Below, one piece after another: positions 13,769-26,880 of a stretch of 64,000 nucleotides of DNA; position 1 is the stretch's first letter, and every line of letters begins with the position of its first letter. Below the pieces are notes generated by a model. It saw nothing but the letters and a program-made list of their open reading frames with translations, made no database searches and had not been told where the DNA came from. The DNA lies in the NCBI GenBank assembly GCA_020746875.1, contig JAGTJL010000011.1, positions 1,488,001 to 1,552,000 on the forward strand. Reading direction: 5' to 3'. A program made the translations under genes and the position numbers. Source of the stretch: Rhexocercosporidium sp. MPI-PUGE-AT-0058 (taxonomy: Eukaryota > Ascomycota > Leotiomycetes > Helotiales).

Positions 13769-14779
13769 ACAACCACTTGCTTCAAACTTATGAACAATTG
13801 AACGACAATCGAAGAGAAATATAAACGCAAAGGTTGATACGTAGAACTGTCCTCAATCTCGGTTGCTCTATTGCCTCTCAGTAAGCGAGAACCCTGCAAA
13901 TATACCATATGATCGGGCGGACTCTCCAAGTGACAATAAAATGACACTCTCAAGAACAGTGGTTCCCAAGCGTCCTTGGAAACCTGACTTGGTATTTCTA
14001 TTCACGTGCAAGGGTAGAGATTTATCCATGCTTGATGACTTGGCATGGCTATGCCAAACAAGTTCTGCTAGTTATTTCGGGTCTTGAACACAATTCGTTA
14101 TTCCCTTTATCCGTTTGTGAGTGCACAACAATCATGAGATACATAAGATCTTACATCATGTATGGTGCTTTCTTACGTGCTCCCGTGTGTTCCAGGGTAG
14201 TATTGCATGTTTTCTTCTTCGAAGGTCGAAGCTCAAGTCTCTGGGAAACATATTGAATTGATATCAGAGCACACAGAAAAGAGGTCGCAAGGCATCATCG
14301 CAGCATTCGCCATTCTGTGTAATGCTTACCTTGCACGGAGTCTTCCCTGCTAATTAAACTCTTCATTATCTCACAGAGATTGATCGGACAACACGAAAGG
14401 GTCGAATGAGGGACAGCACACTCTTTCCTTTCTACCAACTTCATGAGAACGCCTTTGTTTTCCTGGTTTTTTGGGATTGATGGGGCATTACCTCCGCGGC
14501 ACCTCTCTGGATGAGTGATCAGGAGGAATACTCAGGATCTCAATAACCCCGTAAGCGAGATCCAACCAGTATAGAAAAATAGAGTGGAAAGATTATGATA
14601 CCCAACCCCCTAGCTAGAAAGAACTAAGTAAGCAGTACCAGAGCTCAATGATATAACAGAACCATTTGCAATCCCATACACTCTACAATCTATTACGGGA
14701 AGTGAACGCAGGTTGATTAACAGGACGTCATTCGTTGTGATTTCTTGTCTATTCGACTGGGCATTGTCTAAACTTCAGC

Positions 14780-17700
14780 CAGCGACAAACCTGTGGCGGG
14801 GTTAGTTAGGGCTTTAGCGTGGTCTGCGTTAAGCTTTTATGACACATGCACGCTAAAACATTAACCTTCGTCAAAATCGATTATCAAACTTTAAACTACC
14901 GAGAAGATAGAAAAATGAAATCTCTCGGAATCTTACTGACCGAGTCGGATCTAGTAAGAGACCTGATTAAACTATTTTTACGCGAGCAGCTTAACTAGCG
15001 GTAGCGATACTCGGCGTAACGCATCGAACAGCGTCGGGCAGTTATCGAAAACTTTAATAAGTTATATTACTCGTTTATATAAGTTTATTAGACTTGGATC
15101 TCGAAAGCCTTTAATTACACAAGCTATTACTACGACGCTTATATTACGATTTTTCGCGGTCCGTAGACTTGAAGGATTCGAAGGATATAACGGATAAAAG
15201 TAAAAAAAAGAAGAAAAAAAATATCGTAGACGCTATTAATATAATAATAAATGTTAAAGCTATTAAAAATACAGTTAAAAAACTTGTACAATACCTTAAT
15301 AGTTACATATAAAATATATATAATATATTAACTTCTATTTATACTTTTATATTATTTTCTTATAAAATAAAAAGATTAATTTATTAAATAAAGTTTATAA
15401 TAAGTAAAGTTTCGTAAAAGTTTGAGGAAAATATATTTAAAGAATTAATCTCTAACTTTCGAAGAAGTCTAAAGGAGAAGCGTATATATAAAAGAAGTTA
15501 TTTATAAAAGGAAATAAAACGGCGGTATAATTAAAAATACAAGTAGGACTGATTCTACTTATGCCGTAAAAGCCTCGGCCTCCTTATACTACGGGCCCGA
15601 TCTTATATTAATAAAATAAATGAGCGTGCATATGATATCTTAGAGTTATAATAGATAAACTATTAATTTTTTAAAAAAAAAATGTATAACGATTAAAAAG
15701 CTACGCGTAATTAAACGACTTAGGATTTAAAGAAACTTGTAAAGCTAAATGAATAAAACTAATTTATATACTCAAATAGATAATAAAGCGCGCGATAAGC
15801 TATAAGTTATTACGAGGGAAATAAACTAATACGACTGCCTTATACTAAGAATAAAAATCGTTAGATTTATTATTAATAATATAAAAAGTTCATTTAAATA
15901 TCGATAACTTTAATATAACGTGCTTAAAAACGGAGCTTAGTACTCCGAGACTGTAACGGTTAAATTAAAGACAAGTAAAATAAATATGACTAATGAGTTA
16001 TAAATCTTTAGCTTTTCTATATCTCCTTAAGCTTTTAACCCTTTATATTATAAGTGATTTAGTTTTAATTAAATTATTAATCCTTAAAACTTAGCAGTCG
16101 AATTATTATAAGCTTAAAGTTTAACGTAAGAGTTATTATTAAACTTTATAAGTTCTCTCGATCGACAGTTATTAAGTAAAAGCTCTTTTGTTATTTAAGT
16201 ACTAATAGTAATAACTTAATTAAAAGCAAAAGTATAAGATAATAAATTAAATACCGTAATAAACTAATTCTACCTTAAGTTATTTTAAGTAAAGCATCGA
16301 AGTGTTAAAGTAATAACGACTTTATTTCCTTAGAGTTTTAGTTAATTAATTCTAAGATAATAAGTGTCAGGAGCAGGAGAGTCATACGAAGGTGATTCGG
16401 TGCCAAGACGGGCTTAGTACGAGTGGCTGGCTAGCTACGTGATTCAGGGGTTATATATATGTTATAACTAGCTCTTTGGTTTAGATTCCCTAGAGATCAG
16501 TTTAAATTACAACTGTAGTAGCACTCTACTATTGGACCTTATAATAAGACAAGTAGAATTACTTCGTGCGAAAGGAGACTTTAATTAGTTTCAATTATAC
16601 GCCTTTTTCTTAATTATTCCGAAATCTCACTTATTAGAATTTAAATATTATTATTATAATTCCGTCGCGGTAATAATTTTATAAAAGACTTAAGCGAGTA
16701 AATAATACCCTATCCTAACCACTTAAGTTATTTATAAATATTCCATTAACTTTATTCTTATAAATTTATCTCTTACTAAATAATTTAACCAGACTTTAAA
16801 TTAAAAGCATTTTTTAATTAAATATTAATACTCGGACCCTTAAACCGAAAATATTAATCGATTAAGAAAGAGTATTATTACTTCCGCTTTTAGGATATAT
16901 TTGCCTTTTTCTTTAACTTAAAATCTAACTTAATTTACATCGACTTATAAAAGTGTTTAAGGTATATTCTTATCGCCCTTACAGTTATTATAGAATTATA
17001 TTAATATATAATTCTTTAACAAAAAACCCTTACTTTTAGTAAAAAAATAGTTATTTTAATATAAAAGGACTTCCGGAAGACTTAATAGTATCGATTCAGA
17101 AGGTGCTTACGATATAATTAATAAAGGCTTAAATAAATAATACGGTTAAGGACAATTTCTATTATAATAAAGCTTTAAGAGTTATTTTCGAAAAGCTCTT
17201 ACTTTATAACTTACTATTAAAAAAAGAAAAAGACTATAAGAAGACTAAGTAATTCGAAGTTAATATATAAAGCATAATATCTCTTCTTTTTTTAAAATAT
17301 AACAAATCTTAGCCGCTTATAGTAATTAACTTATTTATTAAAGAATAATAAGATAATTCAATAAGAAGTTATTAAAGTATTATCGGCACTTTTATTTAAT
17401 ATAAGAACTAGTAAAATAAAATAATAAATAATAAACTACTTAAAACCGACTTCGTCGTTATTTAATATCAACTTTTTAAAGAAATAAAAGTAAAAGTAAA
17501 AAGAAAAAGATAAAAATAAAAAATTAATTTAATTAAGTTAATAAAAAAAATACTTTAATTAAATTATTTTACTTTTACATCTTATTTCAAACTTTAAATA
17601 TAAAAAAACCGTCCTCCGACTACTCTTCCGCCTTTAATCTTATATATTTATATATTTTTATTTCTTTAATATACTTTTAATATATTTTATTTTATTTTTA

Positions 17701-19348
17701 ATAATATTAAAAAGGTTATTAAAATAAACATATAAAAAAAGCTGAGTTATTAAAAACACATTAGCTTAAGCTACAAAGAGAATTCGACAAGTTCGACGTG
17801 TTATAGAGATCGATCTTTATTTTATAAGAAAGTTAGCCTTTGTGTTATAAGGAGAAGAGTCGAGAACTTATTTAAAATAATAATTAAAAAGCGATTTATC
17901 TTCAAAGAATTATTTTAACTTTACTAAAGCTAAAGTTTACTTAAATATAATATCTAAAAGAATAAATTTATGCGATAAAAACGATACGATAAGTGTTAAA
18001 AGATATAAAAAGATTAATATAAATATAAAAAGACGCTTAAGGTCATTTTAAGAATATTATAAAAAAAAAGTAATAAAGTTATTTTTTTTAAAAAGAAAAA
18101 GAAGTAATAAAGTAGAAAACGATATTCAAAAGTGCTCAGCGAGACGATTGTTTGCTTTTAAAGGTGAGGTGTAGATCACCTGACATTTACTTATTTTTAT
18201 TTAACCAACTTTTCCTTAAGTATTTAGAGCTTTAAAATTATAATATTAGTTCTTACTTATTTAGTCGAAGGCGAGCGCGAGTTTTTTTAAAAGGAAGACG
18301 TATATAACGGAGTCGACTTCAGAAGTCTATTTGCCAAGTAATTAAGCTGCCTCTTATTGTATTTAAGATAGCTTTTAAGGCAATATCCTTTAATAATAAT
18401 AACGATTTTTATTATTATAACTTTTCCTTTTAATTTAAATTATACTTCTCTTCTTCCTTAATAAATTATACTCTTTTAATATATAATATCTTCGGTACTT
18501 GTCAAATAAGTATTTCCTACGTTTACCCTCCGGCACTTGCTTTATTACCCTCTTGTTGTGTGCTTAGTTTTTCCCCTTTTATAATATGAACCTAAAAATC
18601 CCCTTTGAATAGAATTACCATTCGTACCAAATCTCTTCTTTTCAGTATATACTAAGGTAAAATAAAGCTAATAGGAATTTATACAAGTTTATTAATTTAT
18701 TTTTGTAACCACGCTAGCACTTAATATGCGTTGCTAGAGGTATACAGGAGTACGTAGGCGGTGGCAAATTGAATGCTATTAGGTCTACTACGAAGGAAAC
18801 AAAGAAGATACAGATCCAGAAGAGAGGAATCTTGTCGTGCAAAGCTCTAATCGACGGTAGGCATGGCTCTCTCAAAAGCAGTGGAAAAAGTGTCTAATTC
18901 TAGGAAGAGGCTCTGTACGCAACTGCCCCTATTACTGCCCCTGCTTACGTAGGCTAAGCACGTGCGCATACTTATATTGCACAACAAATTTCTTATATAT
19001 ATTACCCCGGTACTGGTCCGAAACTGGTCCTACCCTTGAACCCCTGAATCTCTATACCTGTCGTTATAATTTTACTATCTTTATTTAATAATAACGGATT
19101 AATAAAAGGCTAAAAACAAAACCATTCGTAACTATTAGATTAAATTAATTTTATTTTAAAAGACCTACTATTAAAGAGAAAACAATTAAATATTGAGATA
19201 TTAATAATTAAATTTTTTAAATGTTATACCAGACGGAAATATAAAATATAGCTTAAGAGATCTTTACTTATTTTATCTTATTTAAAAAAGTAATATATGT
19301 AGTTAATTTTATTAATTTTATGAAAAATGAGAATACGATATTATAAGT
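14780..19348. other. RIP-affected AT-rich block, left part
   Basis: Very AT-rich DNA with almost no CpA or TpG but many TpA and surviving CpG, the usual trace of repeat-induced point mutation. No open frame of gene size survives on either strand. Two stretches are much less altered: about 16366-16620 and about 18690-19060. They were probably inserted later or were too short or diverged to be mutated. I cannot name the ancestral element. Confidence 0.8.
18690..19060. mobile_element. Less-mutated repeat fragment, partly inverted relative to the LTR element
   Basis: GC content rises locally, and CpA/TpG are common again. Bases 18917-18985 match, in reverse complement, the late internal region of the LTR element (near 21345-21410 and 23735-23800), including GCTTACGTAGGCTAAGCACG. 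The fragment shows the unmutated C where the element copies show T. It is an older or RIP-escaped relative in opposite orientation. Confidence 0.7.
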
Positions 19349-19418
19349 TGTCGTATAGAATAAGGGTTATATACTGAATACTGTAGATCGCATTTGCAGG
19401 TCTTATTTTTATATAATA
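19349..19418. repeat. LTR 1 of the tandem element
   Basis: 70 bp, 5'-most copy. Its end reads ATATAATA where copy 3 has GCACAACA, all differences being RIP-type transitions. Confidence 0.85.
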
Positions 19419-21742
19419 ATTATAAGCTTTATACGCGTTATTATATAATATTAAAAGCTATAAAGGCTTTAATTGGCGGTTTAATAATAGTTTTATAAAA
19501 TTGCGGTATATAATACTCTTTCTTACGGAAATAATTCCTTAAGATTACTAAAACCTACTTTCGTATACTTTCGCATACCTTAAACGACCTTTTTAGATTT
19601 TAAAATAATTACTTTAACTTTAATTACTTTTACGTTAAAACGATAAATGTTTTTATCGTAATTAATAAAGCTAAAGACTTAAATAATAGTCTAAGGAGTA
19701 TAATATTAAGTTAATCTTAATAGACCTAACTCTTTATATATTATTAATTTTAAGCTTACGTTACTTTTAATAATTAAAGAGCTTATATATATATAAAATA
19801 AATATAAATAAAATACGTAAGAAGTTAATATTTAAAATATTCTAAATAAGCTAGCGATTTTATTAATATATTTTAAAGACGTAAAGCGAAAATACTAAAC
19901 GTATTAACGTAATTATAATATATAATATACGCGTTAAGTAATATTAAATTAATAATATTAAGTATTTTAAAAATAAATAAATTAATTTATACCGCATATA
20001 CTTTTAAAGCCTTATAAAGAGTAACTAATTACTAAAAGACGGCTAATTTTTTAAAACTTAATGCAAGAGCTTTAAAATAAATATACGCTAACCCTTAAGT
20101 AATATAAATAATATAAGAGAAACGTATACTTAAAGGTATTAAAGACTAATAAGAGCTTAATAAACTAGAATATATAATTAAACAGCTAGTTTTAGGCATT
20201 AACTAAAACTAAGTCTTTAAAGTTAAAAATTATTAAAAAAACTAACGTTAAATAAGCGTTTTTAAAAATTATCGTTATAAAAATTATATTAAAATAAATT
20301 AATAAGTAGCTCTAAAAAGTATTAAAAGCTAATATTATAAGAAAAAAGCTTATTTATATATTTAAAAAATACGACTATATATTAAAAACTTACTTATAAA
20401 TAATTTTTGCTTTTAAAAAGCTTTTTAATAAGAAAACTAAAGGTAATAAAATATATATAACGTTAAAAAGACTTAATAATAATATTAATAAATGCCTTTA
20501 CCGGGCTAGGAAATACGTATAATTATTTATAAATTACTTTAAGTTAAAACTAACTTTAATAAATCATATTAAATATTAAATATAATTTTTAAATAATAAT
20601 AAAAAGTTAATTTATTAACGTTTAAAGATTTTAAAATATTAATAATTATAAAAAAGGCTTTAAAAAAAGGAATAATTAAGCTTAAGCGCTATTAATTTAA
20701 TTGCTTTTAAAAATAATATTAATAATAAAGCGATATAAAATAAAAAAGGAATATATATTTAAAAAAAGTAAAGAAAAAAATACTTAATATAATAAAAAAT
20801 ATATTAAAAGTATAATTTATAGTAATTATATTAAAAAAATATAATTATAAAGTCGCTTTTATATTAATTATAATATACTTATTAAGAGTATAGTTTGCGG
20901 TAATTATAATTAACGGTTATAATAAGAAGTCGTTTTTTTATTAATTAAAATACACTTATTTTAATATTATAATACTTATTATTAAACCCTTAGCGTTTTA
21001 ATTAACTTTTAAAAGGTAAAAACTATTATTTCTAATATTTTTAAGCTTATTAACTCTTTACTTTTAATTCTTTAAATATAAGTTACTTTACGAAAAGTTT
21101 ACGGTATTTCATAATAAAAAGTTACTTAAATAAAGTGCTTTTATTTATTTATTTAAAGCGCTAAAATAAAACGGTATTACTTAAAGTAACGCGAACACGT
21201 AAAAAGATATATTTAAAAATTAATTAATTATTACTTTAACTTATATATTATTATATAATATACTTATTATATTTTCTTTTATATATTAAACTTTTATTAA
21301 TTTAAAAGGTGCACTTTAGAGCTTTATTATAATTAAAAGGTATATTATATAATATAAGTATACGCACGTACTTAGCTTACGTAAGTAAGGCTAGTTATAA
21401 GGGCAGTTGCGCATAAAGCCTTTTCTTAGAATTAAACACTTTTTATTATTACTTTTAAGAAAGTTATACTTACCGTCGATTAGAACTTTATATAATAATT
21501 ATAAGCTTTATAGCGTAATAATTAAATTTATAATTTTTACGCGCTATTATTTTATAATATTAAGTGTTTTTTCCTTCCGGAGTACGGCCGCTACTTTTAC
21601 TTATAATAAGCAAGCTATTACCGACTTAAATAAGCGAAAACGTTATATAATAAAGTAAGCGTGTGAGTTACACTTGCCTTAAGTCACGTAAAGGTGTGGG
21701 TCAGAGACGGCCGGAATAACGTTCCGCCGCCTTTAGGGGGTG

Positions 21743-21812
21743 TGTCGTATAAAATAAAAATTATATATTAAATACTGCAGATCGCATCTATAAGTCTTAT
21801 TTTTATATAATA
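21743..21812. repeat. LTR 2 (central) of the tandem element
   Basis: 70 bp, shared between the two internals and preceded by the G-rich tract GGGGGTG. It is the most RIP-altered of the three. Confidence 0.85.
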
Positions 21813-24140
21813 ATTATAAGCTCCGTACGTATTATTACGTAATATTAAAAGCTATAAAAGCTTTAATTAACGATTTAATAATAGTTTTATAAAGTTATAA
21901 TATATAATATTCTTTTTTATAAAAATAACTCCTTAAGATTACTAAAACCTACTTTTATATACTTTTATATATTTTAAACGACTTTCGCAGATTTTAAAAT
22001 AATTACTTTAGCTTTAATAATTACTTTTACGTTAAAACGACAAATGTTTTCATTATAGTTAGCAAAGCTAAAAGCTTAAGTAATAATCTGGGGAGTATAA
22101 TATTAAGTTAATTTTAACGGACTTAACTTTTTATATATTATTAATTTTAAGCTTATATTATCTTCGATAATTAAAGAGCTTATATATATAAAAAATAAAT
22201 ATAAGTAGAATACGTAAAAAGTCGACATTTAAAATATTTTAAATAAGCTAGCGATTTTACTAATATATTTTAAAGACGTAAAACAAAAATACTAAACGTA
22301 TTAACGTAATTATAATATATAATATACACGTTAAATAATATTAAACTAACGGTATTAAGTGTTTTAAGAATAAGTAAACTAATTTATATTATATATACTT
22401 TTAAAGCTTTATAAAGAGTAATTAATTACTAAAAAACGGCTAATTCTTTAGAATTTAATATAAAAACTTTAAAAGAAATATACGTTAACCTTTAAATAAT
22501 ATAAATAATATAAAAAGACGCATACTTAAAGGTATTAAAGACTAATAAAAGCTTAATAAATCGGAATATATAATTAAATAATTAATTTTAAGCTTTAATT
22601 AAAATTAAGTTTTTAAAGTTAAAAATCATTAAAGGAACTAATGCTAAATAAGCGTTTTTAAAGATTATTATTATAAAGATTATATTAAAATAAGCTAATA
22701 AATAACTCTAAAAAGTATTAAAAGTTAATATTATAAGAGAAAAGCTTGCTTATATATTTAAAGAATATGATTATATATTAAAAACTTATTTATAAGTAAC
22801 TCTTACTTTTAAAAAGCTCTTTAATAAAAAAACTAAAAGTAATAAAATATATATAATATTAAAAAGACTTAGTAATAGTATTAATAAGTGCTCTTATTAA
22901 GCTAAGAAGCACGTATAATTACTTATTAATTACTTTAGGCTAAAGCTAGCTTTAATAAATTATATTAAATATTAAATATAATTTTTAAATAACGACAAAA
23001 AGTTAATTTATTAATATTTAAAGATTTTAAAATATTAATAATTATAAAAAAGGCTTTAAAAAAAAGGATAATTAAGCTTAAATATTATTAATTTAATTAC
23101 TTTTAAAAATAATATTAATAATAAAGCGACGTAAAATAAAAAAAGAATATATATTTAAAAAAAAATAAAGAAAAAGACACTTAATATAATAAAGAATATA
23201 TTAAAAGTATAGTTTACGATAATTATATTAAAAAGGTATAATTATAAAATCGCTTTTATATTAATTATAATATACTTATTAAGAGTATAATTTGCGGTGG
23301 CTATGCTTAACAGTTATAATAAGAGGTCGCTTCCTTATTGACTAAAATATATTTACTTTAATATTACGACATTTATTATTAAACTCTTAACGTTTTAATT
23401 AACTTTTAAGAAATAAAAACTATTATTTTTAATATTTTTAAGCTTATTAACTCTTTACTTTTAGCTCTTTAAATATAAATTACTTTACGAAAAGTTTATA
23501 ATATTTTATAATAAAAAGATTACTTAAATAAAGTGCTTTTATTTATTTATTTAAAATATTAAAATAAGACGGCACTACTTAAAATAACGTAAACACGTAA
23601 AGAGACGTATTTAAAAATTAATTAGTTATTATTTTAACTTATATATTATTATATAATATATTTATTATATTTTCTTTTATATATTAAACTCTTATTAATT
23701 TAAAGAATATACTTTAAAACTCTATTATAATTAAGGAATATATTATATAATATAAGTATGCACACGTGCTTAGCCTACGTAAGTAAGGCCAGTTATAGGG
23801 ACAGTTATATATAAAGCCTCTTTTTAAAATTAAATACTTTTTATTATTACTTTTAAGAGAATTATGCTTATTATTAATTAAAGCTTTATACGACAGTTAT
23901 AAGTCTTATAGCGTAGTAATTAAATTCATAGTCCTTGCGCGCTATTATTTTATAATATTAAGTGTTTTTTTCTTTTGGAGTGCGGCCGTTGCTTTTGCTT
24001 ATAATAAGTGAGCTATTACCGACTTAAATAAGCGAAGACGTTATATAATAAGGTAGGCGTGCGGGTTACACTTGCCCTAAGTCACGTGAAGGTGCAGGTT
24101 AAAGACGGCCGGAATAACGTTCTGCCGCCTTTAGGGGGTG

Positions 24141-24210
24141 TGTCGTATAAAATAAAGGTTATATACTGAATATTGCAAATCGCATCTGCAGGTCCTGTTT
24201 TTGCACAACA
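24141..24210. repeat. LTR 3 of the tandem element
   Basis: 70 bp, the best-preserved copy. It is followed directly by CAAGT, the right target-site duplication. Confidence 0.85.
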
Positions 24211-24726
24211 CAAGTTACTATAATTAAAAGATATATTAAGATTAAAGAGATATCAGAAAAAGAAAACGTTCATTAAAAAGAACAAAATTAATAAAGTTAT
24301 TCGCGCCTTAAAACTTTTAAGTCTTTACAATGCTTAATATATAAATAGAAAATAATAAGATATATAAAGGCCTAAAACAATTAATTAGGTCTGAAATATA
24401 AGACAGAATGTTTAAAGAAAGCTTAATAGATTATTTCATTCTGTTTTTCTTTTCTAAAATAATATATATAATTAAATGCTGTATAAGCAAACAGAGGTAA
24501 AAGAATAATAAGGGCAAATGCCAAGACTTACTTCATATAGAGATAATTCAGGATATATTTATAAACAGCATATAAAATGTGTATTCCTATAGCGAGTTTT
24601 GACTATGGTCTTATTTACCTTTCGTTATACTCTTTGTCAAATTCAAGCTATCCGTACCTCTGTTTCAACTATACCCCCTAAAACATATTGTACGAAATTC
24701 ATTGCCCGCTATTCTTCTCCCTTAGA
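24211..24726. other. RIP block margin and MFS gene 3' flank
   Basis: The AT-rich composition fades over about 400 bp into the normal DNA of the transporter gene's 3' end. No gene is seen. Confidence 0.5.
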
Positions 24727-26426
24727 TCATAGCTGAAGAGCCCTGGCAGTTCGTCCTCGGAAGTACTTGCCCTTCCAGATCATGAAAGCTCCTGACAAGA
24801 ATACAAACAAGCAAAGGGATCCCATGGTGATGAAAGCGTCTCTTAGACCTTTCGCGATCCACGGCCCGCTGGCAAAGACTATACAGCAGCCAATGATATT
24901 CCGGATTATGATGGCAGCAGCAGATGCCTCGCCAGCTTTGTGGGGATAGCTCTCCGTCACATATCCCAAGGACACTTCACCTGCTATGGGCATACCAGCT
25001 CCAATAAGTGCCATGCCGATGACAGGTGCTATCCATGATAGTCCCGCTGCTGCTCCAGGACCGTAAAGAAAGAGACCACCGGCCATAATCGGGCCACCGA
25101 GGAAGACGGCGTAAATGCGTGACTCGGGCTCCATGACACCATTGTTCTGCCGTGCTTGCCAGACCATGAAGCGATCTGTCCCAGCACCACCGGCGTAGAT
25201 AATTATGAGTCCACCAATAAGCGGTGCGATATTCGTGAGGCCCACTTCTTGGAAGTTGAAATTATATCCATACAGGGGGTTCTGGAAAACCGTGTTGACA
25301 GATACAGACATCACAACCAGCCAGGCAATAGCAAAGCCGTAGATAACGCCGGCCCAGATAACGATTGGGTCAAGGATAAGTTTTAGAGGCTCGAAGATTG
25401 TAGTTAGGAGACTGGTTCGAAGAGTGAAGTTGGAGAAGAGGCGAAGTTTGGCAAGATAGGACTTCTTGGATGTTGGGACTGGTTGCTCGAAGTTGACAGC
25501 TGGTTCGTCTTCGGAGGGGATGCCGATGTCCCTCGCGAATCCTGTTTCCTCGAGCCAAAAGAAGATTATGATGGCCGTCATGCCCATGAAGATAGCGTAG
25601 AAGCGGACGACCCATCGCCAGCCCATGGATTCAAGCACGAAACCTGAAGCAAGTGGACCTAGGAACGATCTGAGTAGAAAAGATCAGTTCTGAATACTAG
25701 TTAAGGAACTATTAGAAAGAGTAGCGAGTGACAAAACTTACCCAAGAGTACACGCCAACAAGTACATCGACAACCCAAACCCTCTCTGGTGAACAAAGAA
25801 TTGATCATTGACCGTAACAGCGGGTAATTGTTCAAAGGGACCGGCAGCAAAACCCAACAGCATACGCGACCCGTTATATACACCCTTCGACTGAGCAACT
25901 GAGCCCATGATCATTGACACCGTAGTTAGAATCGCCGAAAAGAGGTACGCCGGACGCCGGCCAAACTTCATTGCCTGTTTTGGTATCCAAAATTAACATC
26001 GTCAATATCCTTCCTAATATGAAGGCGTCCTGCACTCACCATGGGGTTCCAGAACAGATTGCTGAAGCCGATTAGAAGAAGTCCAACAGCCGTGCCTGTG
26101 TTCAAATAATCAACTGTAGCATGGAACTCCATGATCAAGGCGCCGTACAAGACACCGTTAGACAAAGTCAAGGCCCCTACTATGAATGAGTACAAGCATA
26201 CGATACCCAAAGCAAGGTATTTGCGCGGAGCGGACCACCTCAATGGATCGTCTGGATCGTTGGATGGCGGTGGAATGAGGACTAGATCGTGCGAGCCATG
26301 CTCAGCGTGGAGGAGATGCTGGTCATCGACTAGCAGGCGCGTCCCGGGATATTGCTCAAACTTGTGGTCGTTTGGGTTGTCATAGGTTGTTGTAACTGGT
26401 TGTAGAGTGGTAACCTTGTCGTCCAT
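24727..26426 (-). CDS. Major facilitator superfamily transporter (DHA1-like)
   Basis: Three exons (26040-26426, 25742-25974, 24727-25669) with 65- and 72-bp introns give 520 residues, normal for a 12-helix fungal MFS carrier of the plasma membrane. The cytosolic N-terminus of about 75 residues ends in DPDDPLRWSAPRKY, common just before helix 1 in fungal DHA1/HOL1-type proteins. The signature loop between helices 2 and 3 spans intron 1 (NPM joined to AMKFGRRPAYL). Intron 2 joins ACTLG to SFLGPLASGFVLESMGWRW, the region of helices 5 and 6. The long central loop (about 240-290) and the six C-terminal helices lie in exon 3. Substrate cannot be told from sequence; relatives export drugs or import polyamines and organic cations. 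The gene stands alone between two RIP blocks, about 2.3 kb from an amidase gene. Start is the ATG at 26426. Confidence 0.92.
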
Positions 26427-26880
26427 CTTGGTGGTTGACTTTAGTTGTGGAGGAAGAGGTATGGAATTGATCAGTCAAATTGAATGAACAGTCGCATTAG
26501 CTTTAAGAATTCAGGTAAAGGCTGAAAAGGTATGAAGAGATTTGAGGCATGATGGGTCTTTCATATCTCCGGCTTTGGGGAGTCGCGCTTCAGTACTACT
26601 CCAAAGCGCGGAACCTCACCTCGCTTGGCTGGATCAACGGCGGAAGTTGGCAATCAAGGAACGATAGCCAAGGTCATGATTTGGAGATTGATTTCTGGGG
26701 CAAGACAGCCAGAATGAGGGGTAGGTTTCAGTCTAATAAGCATTATCAAGCAGCAATACTGGATGGGCAGCTGTTGGGAGTAGTTTCGGCTAGTAGACCC
26801 GGTTTCCTCGTCGGAACCAGCATAAGAATGAGGCAGACAGGGTAACGGCTATCTATATCCAGAAATATAACCAACTGCCG
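26427..26880. promoter_or_regulatory. Upstream region of the MFS gene
   Basis: Normal-composition DNA upstream of the transporter, ending abruptly at the next AT-rich block. A 98-codon plus-strand ORF (26549-26845) has no recognisable features and is not called. Confidence 0.4.

Larger units (their letters stand above)
12696..14780. other. Intergenic, no supported gene; contains one dispersed direct repeat
   Basis: About 2.1 kb between SCO1 and the first AT-rich block. ORFs are short and unlike known proteins. The only structure I see is the 52-bp direct repeat at 13173 and 13716. Base composition drops gradually towards the RIP block from about 14.2 kb. Confidence 0.45.
19349..24210. mobile_element. 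LTR-type element in tandem form: LTR-internal-LTR-internal-LTR
   Basis: Three copies of a 70-bp sequence (19349-19418, 21743-21812, 24141-24210) bracket two near-identical internals of 2324 and 2328 bp. The best-preserved repeat, the third, begins TGTCGTATAAAATAAAGG and ends TTTTTGCACAACA, so it has TGT...ACA ends like an LTR. Both internals end in the G-rich CCTTTAGGGGGTG just before the next repeat, where a polypurine tract belongs. The 5-bp flanks are TAAGT (left) and CAAGT (right), a target duplication with one C-to-T change. Copies differ almost only by transitions. No coding capacity survives, and I found no clear primer-binding site. The short LTR and 2.3-kb internal suggest a non-autonomous (TRIM/LARD-like) element. 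The tandem form is what recombination between LTRs of two copies would give. Confidence 0.85.

Noticed and set aside
26549..26845. 98-codon plus-strand ORF upstream of the MFS gene
   Set aside because: No recognisable domain, lies at the edge of a RIP block, and probably overlaps the transporter's promoter.
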